From: CALMEH01 sp964548225
GTDB taxonomy: Bacteria > Acidobacteriota > Blastocatellia > Pyrinomonadales > Pyrinomonadaceae
Direction: 5' to 3'
DNA: 37,571 nt
Assembly (NCBI GenBank): GCA_964548225.1
Contig: CAZJQP010000049.1
Coordinates: 1 to 37,571 of the forward strand
This document shows positions 9,101-15,106 of this stretch, one piece after another (the first letter of the stretch is position 1; every line of letters begins with the position of its first letter). A program made the position numbers and the translations under genes. A model generated the notes under the pieces. It was not told where the DNA came from. It ran no database searches and was given only the letters and a program-made list of their open reading frames with translations.

Positions 9101-9821
9101 CGAACTGGACGGGCAAGTTCATTTTAACGATGCCGCACGAGAGTATGACTATGAACGCAAATTGTTTTTAGAACATTACGGAATCAAAGTTTTGCGTTTT
9201 GAAAATAAATTGGTGTTTGAAGAATTGGAATGGATGCTCGATGTAATTAAAAGCAATTTTGGATGGAATGTTGAAGCAGAACCGCCCCGTCCGCGAAGCG
9301 CGGACACCTCTCCTTTGAAAGGAGAGGAATTTTTGCATGAAACTTTTGCGCCGATAGATATTCTCGATTACATTTACGCCGTGCTTCATTCGCCGTCTTA
9401 CCGCGAGAAATACAAAGAGTTTTTGAAGATAGATTTTCCGCGTGTGCCGTTTCCGAAAGATGCCGAAACCTTTTGGAAGTTAGTTGAGTTAGGAAAGGAA
9501 ATCAGAAAAATACATCTGTTGGAAAGCGCAAAGGTTTCGGAATATATCACGCAATACCCGATTGACGGCACAAACACGGTCGGCAAAGTCAGCTATGAAA
9601 ACGGCAAAGTTCGGATAAACGAAACGCAGTATTTCGACAATGTTCCCGAAACCGCTTGGAACTTTTACATCGGCGGTTATCAACCCGCGCAAAAATGGCT
9701 CAAAGACCGAAAAGAAAGAACGCTCGACTATGAAGACATCTTCCATTACCAAAAAATAATCGTTGCGCTCACGGAAACAGACAGGTTGATGAAGGAAATT
9801 GACGCGATTGAATTAGAGTAG
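6175..9821 (+). CDS. Type ISP restriction-modification enzyme (N-terminal nuclease, N6-adenine methyltransferase, specificity domain), interrupted by an assembly gap and a DUF559 insertion
   Basis: One gene is inferred across the N run at 8654-8663. Upstream, the frame begins at ATG 6175. A PD-(D/E)xK-like nuclease is suggested by D54 in GAPDYVL and E68-x-K70 in GFIEAKD. Methyltransferase motif I is ILDPATGTGTF (about residues 373-383) and motif IV is NPPY (493-496). Before the gap it reads LFRRGGPVS. After the gap the family sequence resumes in another frame as LYLSPE from 8664 and runs to TAG 9819-9821 (IDILDYIYAVLHSP, NFYIGGYQPAQKWL, IIVALTETDRLMKEID). The shift is therefore an artefact of the 10-N placeholder; a true gap of 5 bases would restore FPLYLSPE. 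Enzymes of this class methylate adenine and cleave unmodified DNA from one polypeptide. No separate S or control gene is adjacent. Two palindromic insertions lie in frame in the C-terminal region (8709-8759 and 8861-9329). Whether the enzyme is still active is unknown. Confidence 0.85.
8654..8663. other. Assembly gap (10 N)
   Basis: Ten Ns, a scaffolding placeholder rather than a measured length. For the R-M gene to remain in frame the true length must be 2 modulo 3, for example 5 bases. Confidence 0.99.
8709..8759. repeat. In-frame palindromic repeat, ACCACCCCGTC / CCCCTCCTT family, copy 1
   Basis: The sequence begins ACCACCCCGTC and ends in the exact palindrome CCCCTCCTT-TGG-AAGGAGGGG (8737-8757). 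It is the same element, in the same orientation, as the right terminal repeat of the DUF559 insertion, and inverted relative to the left one. It lies inside the R-M coding frame, where it adds the low-complexity peptide TTPSAEAAATPPLEGGE without a stop. Confidence 0.88.
8861..9329 (+). mobile_element. DUF559 (Vsr-like) endonuclease insertion flanked by palindromic terminal inverted repeats, in frame within the R-M gene
   Basis: Left terminal repeat 8861-8909 and right terminal repeat 9281-9329 are inverted copies, about 41 of 49 positions identical. Each contains its own palindromes (CCCCTCCTTTGGAAGGAGGGG; GCGCTTCGCG). Between them a complete DUF559/COG2852 domain is encoded in the host frame: LTPAEARFWKIV, KFRRQHSVGNYILDFYCP, KLAIELDGQVHF, GIKVLRFENKLVF and EELEWMLDVI. 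The conserved acidic residues of the Vsr-like fold are present: E of PAEARFW, D of LDFYCP, and E and D of AIELDGQ. No in-frame ATG precedes the domain inside the element, so it appears to be made only as part of the R-M fusion. The host sequence resumes with FAPIDILDYIYAVL. No intein splice motifs are seen. A weak direct repeat (GCAACAAAACT at 8852-8862, GCATGAAACT at 9335-9344) might be a target duplication. Confidence 0.8.
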
Positions 9822-9827
9822 ATGTTT

Positions 9828-10030
9828 GCAGAAACGCACACGGAGTAATACAGAAATAGAAATGGTAGGTCAGTTTTAGAGTTTTTGATTTGATTCGTGT
9901 AGTTTCGTGCCGCTTCGTGGTTCAATAAAAATAAACCACGAAGCAACACGAAAAATCACGAAACGAAAACACAGAACAAAATTATTTCCGTATAAGATGA
10001 GATACACGCTTACTTCGTCGGCATTTCTGC
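9828..10030. repeat. Composite of nested palindromes between converging genes (GCAGAAAC family outside, CACGAAGC family inside)
   Basis: Outer arms are GCAGAAACGCACACGGAGTA (9828-9847) and its diverged inverse at 10010-10030. Inner arms are 9906-9922 and 9934-9950 (AACCACGAAGCAACACG), 15 of 17 paired. The inner hairpin is centred between the R-M stop (9821) and the oxidoreductase stop (10010) and could serve as a bidirectional terminator. The right outer arm encodes the last residues and stop of the oxidoreductase. Confidence 0.75.
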
Positions 10031-11110
10031 ATTTATTTTTATCAAGCGACCTTCGGCATTTGATTCACGCGCCGCGTCTAGGACTTTTTGAATTTGTAAG
10101 CCGTCGGCAAAGGTTGCGGCTTGTTCGATGCCGGTTTTGCCTTGCGTGAGAGCGTCAACAATTCTTTTTGCGAAGGCGACGAAGCCGCTTGGGAAGCCGG
10201 AATTGAAAATGCCGTCAACCGATTGTTCGAGTTCGACGGGAATTTCTGTCCATTCGGTTTCGCCTGTTTTTGCCAGTAAGATTTCGCCTAAATATAAGAC
10301 TTTCATTGCGCCTTTTGTGCCGACGAATTTGATTGAATGTTGAAAATCGGGCGTTTCGATTAGCGAAAGTGAGACGTTTGCCGTCGCGTCCAAAGTTAAA
10401 TCGCTGTCGGCAAAACGCAGAAGCATTTGCGTTTCGTCGTCGGTTGTAACTTGTTTGATTTCGCCGTATTTATCTTTTCTTTGCTTGACGTGAGTTTGAA
10501 GTTGGCAGAAGATTTGCGAGATTTCCGTTCCCAAAAACCAATGCAAAGTGTCAATCGCGTGTGAACCGATTGCGCCGAGCGTTCCGCCGCCTGCATTTAA
10601 ATCAGACCACCAATTCCAAGCAAGTTCGGGGTTGCCGCGTGAGGCGTTGCGGAAAACATATTTGATATGCCGGATTTTGCCGATTTCGCCGTTTCTTAAC
10701 ATTTCAAAGGCTTTCTGTCTGCCGTTTTGAAACCGAAGTTCGTGGTCAATTAATGCCAGAAGATTTTTACCTTTGGCAAATTGCGTCATCTTTTCGGCTT
10801 CGGCGACGTTCATCGCCATCGGTTTTTCACACAAAACGTGCTTGTTTTTTTCGAGTGCGTAAAGCGTCTGTTCGCAATGCAAATCGGGCGGAGTCGTGAT
10901 GCAAACAAGGTCAACCTTTTCGTTATCAATCGTTTCGCGCCAATTATCCGTGAAATGCGGAATTTTAAATTCTTTTGCAGTGCCTTCCGCATTCGCAAGG
11001 CTCGCGCTGGCGACGGAAACGAGTTCCGCGCCTTCGCACAATCTAAATGCCGGAATCTGCACCGTTCGCGCAAATCCCGTTCCGATAAATCCGATACCGA
11101 TTTTCTTCAT
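10010..11110 (-). CDS. Gfo/Idh/MocA family NAD(P)-dependent oxidoreductase
   Basis: 366 aa from ATG 11108-11110. The N-terminal Rossmann fold shows the dinucleotide-binding loop GIGFIGTGFAR (residues about 4-14), then the family motif CEKPMAMNVAEAE with the conserved EKP lysine near residue 97. The C-terminal GFO_IDH_MocA beta-sheet domain follows (FRNASRGNPELAWNWWSD, GGGTLGAIGSHAIDTLHWFLG), with the conserved H of GSHAIDTLHW. The family oxidises or reduces sugars, inositols and related compounds; the substrate cannot be assigned. The ribosome binding site is weak. The last codons (NAEMPTK and TAA) fall in the right arm of a GCAGAAAC-family palindrome. The upstream gap 11111-11315 carries another dispersed palindrome. 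Confidence 0.92.
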   Translation of the reverse strand: MKKIGIGFIGTGFARTVQIPAFRLCEGAELVSVASASLANAEGTAKEFKIPHFTDNWRETIDNEKVDLVCITTPPDLHCEQTLYALEKNKHVLCEKPMAMNVAEAEKMTQFAKGKNLLALIDHELRFQNGRQKAFEMLRNGEIGKIRHIKYVFRNASRGNPELAWNWWSDLNAGGGTLGAIGSHAIDTLHWFLGTEISQIFCQLQTHVKQRKDKYGEIKQVTTDDETQMLLRFADSDLTLDATANVSLSLIETPDFQHSIKFVGTKGAMKVLYLGEILLAKTGETEWTEIPVELEQSVDGIFNSGFPSGFVAFAKRIVDALTQGKTGIEQAATFADGLQIQKVLDAARESNAEGRLIKINAEMPTK

Positions 11111-11121
11111 ATTTTTGTTTC

Positions 11122-11247
11122 ATCCATAGATGAACACAGATAAGTAACCAGACAGATTTATTTTATGGAAAAATCTATCCATCAACTTAGACACAGATTT
11201 TTTTTATCCGATTTTTTATCTGTGTCTATCTGTGTTCATCTGTGGAT
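11122..11247. repeat. Palindromic dispersed repeat of the ATCTGTGTTCATCTGTGGAT type
   Basis: Left arm 11122-11142 (ATCCATAGATGAACACAGAT and one more base) and right arm 11227-11247 match inversely with one mismatch. Inside are further TCTGTGTCTATCTGTG-like copies. It occupies the leader region of the oxidoreductase gene. A relative is at 34386-34434. Confidence 0.85.
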
Positions 11248-11315
11248 AAATTAAACCACAAAAAAAGCGCAAAGAAAAAATCCTCGCGCTCCCAAAAATT
11301 GTAAATCGCCAATCT

Positions 11316-11780
11316 CTACCCTTTATCAATTCCTAAAGCAAAGATTTCTTTGCCGCGTTTTTTGCCGTGGCTTAGGAAATGTTCGTAAGCGTCGCGGGCA
11401 TCGTCCGAGATTTTAATAATCGTTGCGCCGATTAGGAATCTCGATTCCGACAAATGTTGCCCGACTTGTTCATATCTTTGCCCGACGATTTGCATCGTTA
11501 TTTTTCCGTTCGGCAAATCGAGTTCGGCGTTGAGCGTTCGCTGTTCGCCGACCAGATAATATTCGCGCAAACGAATTGAAGAAACAATAAAAGCAATGCC
11601 TGTTTTACTTAAATCTTTAGTTTCACCGGAAATTGAAAGATGCTACACGGGCATTTCCAGTTTTCCCGTATTCCTATTAGGTTCGAGCGAAACTTTAATC
11701 GGAACTTCGTAATTATGCCTCGCCGAAACGACACTACTATTTAGCGATTTGTTCAACTTTGAAATCAGCTCTCGTATCAT
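11316..11780 (-). pseudogene. PilZ-domain protein gene interrupted by an in-frame amber codon
   Basis: Reading from ATG 11778-11780 gives MIRELISKLNKSLN...KLEMPV, then TAG at 11643-11645, and then the same frame continues HLSISGETKDLSKTGIAFIV to the TAA at 11316-11318. The whole would be 154 codons, the size of a single PilZ domain protein. The D/N-x-S-x-x-G motif of PilZ domains (DLSKTG) lies just after the stop, and the C-terminal part RFLIGATIIKI fits the domain's last strands. An RHNYEVPIKV segment before the stop could be a degenerate RxxxR region. PilZ proteins bind cyclic di-GMP. The tail fragment alone (from TTG 11570, 84 aa) would lack the binding motif. One base change would restore the frame, so a sequencing error, a recent mutation or amber read-through are all possible. 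Confidence 0.75.
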
Positions 11781-11833
11781 TTTGTTTTTATTGGTCGTCG
11801 GGGATTGTTTGACAAAATCAAATAATAAAACAA

Positions 11834-11862
11834 CTTATACCGCTTTTTTTCAAAAATTTCAA
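11834..11862 (-). promoter_or_regulatory. Candidate sigma-70-type promoter of the PilZ gene
   Basis: On the minus strand TTGAAA (11862-11857) and TATAAG (11839-11834) are separated by exactly 17 bases. They lie about 54 bases before the ATG at 11780 and just beyond the stop of the lipoprotein gene. Confidence 0.5.
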
Positions 11863-11888
11863 CAAATTTGTAACCAAAAACAAATTTT

Positions 11889-12761
11889 TTAATTTTTTAG
11901 CGGTTTTCCACCTGTATCTTTGCGTAAAAGCACCGGATTTTCGCCATTTACGGTTTCGGCGCGAAACGATAATTTGCCGGTTTTGCCGTATTCCACAGGC
12001 TCTGCCGTGGCAATATAATTTTTTCCGTCGAAACTAACTTCAACGCTGAAACGATAACCCGACAATTTTGAATTTTGCACGTCCGTCGAAACTAAACCTT
12101 TTTCGATCAGCGCGGGCAAATTGCCGTAAATCTTATTATTCTGCATCGAAAAAAGTGCTTGTGCCTTCATAATTTTTTCGAGCGTGTTTTGCGCTTCGTC
12201 TTGATAAGTGTCGTTTCGCAAAGCAAAGAAATATTTGTTGCCTTCTTTTTTAACGGTTTGCGCGGCTTTTTCGTCTAACGTCAAAATAACCCAAACGCCG
12301 TTTTCACGCCGCAGATTTACAGGCTGAATCTTTTTCGCTTTGCCAATTCCATCGGGCAAATTTGCTGTAACAGTCGCTTTTTCACCCGTAACTATCTCGC
12401 CGTTTATCTCTAATTCAGCCGGAACTTGATTCGATAAATTTTCAAAATCAACATTCAACTCGGCAAGTTCCGCATCGGTCAAGCCTTCAATCGCCGGACG
12501 CAGATTCGTCAGGAAAAATGCTTCACGATATTTTTTCTCACGCAATTTCGTATAAAAAGCGCGAACCGTATCGGCAGGCGAATCGGGCTTGATTTCGATT
12601 GTATTCACGCGCTGTGAATTTTGTGTTACGGCTTGCGAAGTTTGTTGCGTTGATTGCGTTGATTGTTGCGGATTTTCCGCCGTTTCGGTTTTCGATGCTT
12701 CGACCGCGCACGATGCGCTAAAGATTGCGGCTGTAAAAATGATTAAGATTTTATTGAACAT
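11889..12761 (-). CDS. Secreted lipoprotein of unknown function
   Basis: 290 aa from ATG 12759-12761, chosen because it places a short lipoprotein signal MFNKILIIFTAAIFSASC with the lipidation cysteine at residue 18. An ATG 17 codons upstream (12812) is possible but gives an unusually long signal. After a Gln/Thr/Ser-rich linker, residues about 50-160 look like an NTF2/DUF4878-type fold (SPADTVRAFYTKLREKKYRE, NGVWVILTLDEKA), common in small lipoproteins. Residues about 190-265 (MKAQALFSMQNNKIYGNL, GYRFSVEVSFDGKNYIATA) resemble the globular part of pseudopilin-like proteins of this type of genome. The role is unknown. A hairpin lies at 12817-12845 upstream. Confidence 0.8.
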   Translation of the reverse strand: MFNKILIIFTAAIFSASCAVEASKTETAENPQQSTQSTQQTSQAVTQNSQRVNTIEIKPDSPADTVRAFYTKLREKKYREAFFLTNLRPAIEGLTDAELAELNVDFENLSNQVPAELEINGEIVTGEKATVTANLPDGIGKAKKIQPVNLRRENGVWVILTLDEKAAQTVKKEGNKYFFALRNDTYQDEAQNTLEKIMKAQALFSMQNNKIYGNLPALIEKGLVSTDVQNSKLSGYRFSVEVSFDGKNYIATAEPVEYGKTGKLSFRAETVNGENPVLLRKDTGGKPLKN

Positions 12762-12816
12762 TCGGTTTGTTTTAAGAAATGAAATGTAGAAAATTTTTCG
12801 CAGGAAGCGCATAGAA

Positions 12817-12845
12817 AAACGCGCTATAAAGATTATAGCGCGTTT
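12817..12845 (-). terminator. Hairpin with T-tract on the minus strand upstream of the lipoprotein gene
   Basis: A perfect 13-bp stem, AAACGCGCTATAA / TTATAGCGCGTTT, closes a 3-nt loop and is followed on the minus strand by TTTTTCT. It is a plausible intrinsic terminator, but it lies 340 bases beyond the previous minus-strand gene and about 55 bases before the lipoprotein start, so it could act as an attenuator or insulator. Confidence 0.5.
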
Positions 12846-12887
12846 CGATTAAAAAGGTAAAATGTTTTTTATTTTTGATACTGTCCC

Positions 12888-13055
12888 AGAGCAGATTTGA
12901 GTTGAGTGTAGGGTTAGAAATCAAGGGCAGAAACACGACTGTTAAGGAGTGTGTTGATAGTTGAGTGTTTCGACACACTCCTTAACAGTCGTGTTTCTGC
13001 CCTTAACAGTCGTGTTTCTGCTATTTTTGCGATACGCTCATTCAAAATCTGCTCT
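12888..13055. repeat. Composite nested palindrome (AGAGCAGATTT outside, 30-bp GCAGAAAC-family palindrome inside)
   Basis: The outer arms AGAGCAGATTT (12888-12898) and AAATCTGCTCT (13045-13055) are exact. Inside, 12925-12954 and 12973-13002 form a perfect 30-bp inverted repeat around an 18-nt loop. A further direct copy of the last 20 bases (CTTAACAGTCGTGTTTCTGC) follows at 13002-13021. The structure resembles a small non-autonomous palindromic element. Confidence 0.88.
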
Positions 13056-13150
13056 AATTTTGTGGTTTTAAGAATCAACCCACAAAATCACACGAAACAA
13101 CACGAAAGGAGTCAATAAATTCGTGGTTTTTTGTGTTGATTCGTGGTTAA
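13056..13150. repeat. Palindromic dispersed repeat of the TTCGTGGTT type
   Basis: Contains ATTTTGTGG and CCACAAAAT, then CACACGAAACAACACGAAA, mirrored by TTCGTGGTTTTTTGTG and GATTCGTGGTT. It adjoins the composite palindrome at 12888-13055 and lies just downstream of the 609-aa gene, where it could terminate transcription. Confidence 0.65.
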
Positions 13151-13184
13151 AAAAATATTGGCATCACGCAATTCGGACACTACA

Positions 13185-15014
13185 TTATTTTGGCATACTC
13201 AAAGTAATATTTGTCGCCTCATTCGCCTTGACAGTTACTTTCGGAGCGTCTTCCAGAATTTTTTTCAACCATTCTTTAAATTCCGCTTCGGTGTTCGGAC
13301 GATTTTTCATCGAAACCACAAAAATCGAATATTCGCCCGGCGCGGCTTTTATTTCAAATTCGCCGTTCGGTTTAATTATATCGGAAACCGCTTGCGAATT
13401 GACTTGTTCGACGCTTGCGCCCGCTTTCATCAAAACGATAAAGGCTTGTTGTTGTCCGTCAAAATCCGTAACTTTGCCTTTGACCGTGCCTAAATCGGTT
13501 GACAGAACAATCTGAACACCGTTTAATTTTTCGCCCTCCTTCACTTCAATCAAACCGTCGCCGCCGCTGCCCGAAATTGATTTGATATAAAAACCTCTGC
13601 CAAGCGAAGTTATGCGATATTTCCCTTCCTTCAATTTTGCGAAGCGAAACGGCTTTTGTTTTGTTTGTTGCGAATTTTGGTCGCGGGATTGGGAATAATT
13701 ATAATCCAGAAATGCACCTTCGCCCGTTTCTTCATTCACCGCCCAAAGCTGTAAATATTGCGGCACGGGTTTATCGCCCTCAATCCTAATTGTGCCTTCG
13801 ATTGACGCGCCCAAAGGCAATTCAAAAACAAGATTTTCGAGATTTTTATCAGTAATTTCGATTTCCTTCGTAACGCTCGAAAACTCCTGTTGCGGCTGAT
13901 TTGTTTGATTGTTCGATTGATAAATGTAACCTTGCGAAACTTGAATGCGATATTTTCCTTTCGGCAAATTTTGTAGCGTCCAATTTCCCGATTTAGCGGA
14001 AACCGTGCCGCTTCCGCCGGAATATACAATGTTGGACTGATTATCTTCGTTGGTTCTGAAAAATTTGATGTCGGCTTTTTCAATCGGTTGTTTGTTTCCT
14101 TTTTGAATTACGATGCCCGAAATATCAAAAAGCTGGCGTTCGGGAAGCGTAATGTCAATCGCCGTCTGCTCTTGGGCATAAGTGATTTCAATTTCCTTTG
14201 CTTTTTTCATATCTTCGCCCTCGGGAAAATATGTCTGTAAAGTCGAACTTTGATTCATTCGGCTGTTATCATACTGCGAAGTATTTTGACTATGCGAAAC
14301 AGGTTCGATGACGCGGACAATATAAGTTCCGGCAGGCAACATCGCCAAACGATAAACTCCGCGGTCATCGGTTGTTACCGTGCCGTTGGCTTGACCGCCG
14401 TAAAGCGTTGAAGTGTTTTCATAGCGTTCACCGCTTTTTCTTAAAACTTCAACTCTTACGCCAACCGCCGCTTCGCCGTCCGCGTAAGAAATTCTGCCAC
14501 TGACCGCGCCGCCGCGTTTCGCCCGAACTTCAACCAAAAATTCGCCCAAACCGCCAACCGTGATTTTCTGAAAAAAATCAGCCGGAACAGGACTCGTTGC
14601 TCGGTCGCTGAAACTGAAATTAAACGAATCCAAATTCAAAACGCCGTCGCTTTTGATATATGGAACGTAAGTTCCGGCTTTGATATTTTTCAAAACAAAA
14701 TCGCCGTTTTCGTCCGTTTTCGCATATTTCAAAGAATATCTCGAAGACGAATCTTTTTTGTCTTCCGCCAAAGCAATCATCACATACCGCGCCGGTCGTC
14801 CCGTATCGTCATAAACAACCTTTCCGCGCACCGTCGCGCCCGTGATTTGTTCATCATCATCTTCCCTCGTTAAGCTGACTTGTTCTTTGGTTGCTACAAC
14901 AATTCTGGGTTCTTCATCTTCGTCGTTGTCTTGGGCAAGAACAAAGCCGACATTAAGAAAAAGCAACGCGAGTAAAAATAAAAATCGAAAGAAATTTGAG
15001 TTTTTTAACAGCAT
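13185..15014 (-). CDS. Secreted protein with multiple carboxypeptidase-regulatory-like (CnaB-type) domains
   Basis: 609 aa from ATG 15012-15014 with GGAGGAA 11 bases upstream. The signal peptide MLLKNSNFFRFLFLLALLFL is cut near FVLAQ, followed by an acidic stretch DNDEDEEP. At least four beta-sandwich modules of the carboxypeptidase D regulatory / CnaB class are visible from their entry strands and the G-x-Y-x-V/I exit: ATVRGKVVYDDTGRPARYVM, AVSGRISYADGEAAVGVRV, FDISGIVIQKGNKQPIEKA and TVKGKVTDFDGQQQAFIVLM. These alternate with loops such as LPAGTYIVRV and LPKGKYRIQV. No catalytic domain is present. It is presumably structural or adhesive outside the cytoplasm. The partner is unknown. Confidence 0.85.
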   Translation of the reverse strand: MLLKNSNFFRFLFLLALLFLNVGFVLAQDNDEDEEPRIVVATKEQVSLTREDDDEQITGATVRGKVVYDDTGRPARYVMIALAEDKKDSSSRYSLKYAKTDENGDFVLKNIKAGTYVPYIKSDGVLNLDSFNFSFSDRATSPVPADFFQKITVGGLGEFLVEVRAKRGGAVSGRISYADGEAAVGVRVEVLRKSGERYENTSTLYGGQANGTVTTDDRGVYRLAMLPAGTYIVRVIEPVSHSQNTSQYDNSRMNQSSTLQTYFPEGEDMKKAKEIEITYAQEQTAIDITLPERQLFDISGIVIQKGNKQPIEKADIKFFRTNEDNQSNIVYSGGSGTVSAKSGNWTLQNLPKGKYRIQVSQGYIYQSNNQTNQPQQEFSSVTKEIEITDKNLENLVFELPLGASIEGTIRIEGDKPVPQYLQLWAVNEETGEGAFLDYNYSQSRDQNSQQTKQKPFRFAKLKEGKYRITSLGRGFYIKSISGSGGDGLIEVKEGEKLNGVQIVLSTDLGTVKGKVTDFDGQQQAFIVLMKAGASVEQVNSQAVSDIIKPNGEFEIKAAPGEYSIFVVSMKNRPNTEAEFKEWLKKILEDAPKVTVKANEATNITLSMPK

Positions 15015-15030
15015 TTATTGAAATTCCTCC

Positions 15031-15078
15031 AAAAAAAATTCGGGATGTTCTGCGATATTATCACAAAACAACCCGAAT
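15031..15078 (-). terminator. Intrinsic terminator downstream of the OPT transporter, abutting the next gene's ribosome binding site
   Basis: On the minus strand, ATTCGGG with a following TTGTT pairs with AACAT-CCCGAAT, and eight Ts follow directly (15038-15031). GGAGG of the next gene begins immediately after the T run. A TGTGATAATAT sequence in the loop could be the -10 of that gene's own promoter. Confidence 0.65.
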
Positions 15079-15106
15079 CAATTATTTTTTTCGGACAAAT
15101 TACCGA

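Noticed and set aside
8861..9329. Intein in the R-M gene
   Set aside because: No N-terminal Cys/Ser and C-terminal HN-Cys/Ser/Thr splice junctions are seen. The core is a DUF559 nuclease, not a Hint domain.
8700..9821. A separate 373-aa gene starting at ATG 8700
   Set aside because: Its first and last parts are the C-terminal region of the type ISP enzyme. It looks separate only because the N gap shifts the frame.
13123..13515. Plus-strand frames over the end of the 609-aa gene
   Set aside because: They lie antisense to a gene with clear domain signatures and begin in a dispersed palindrome. No ribosome binding site.
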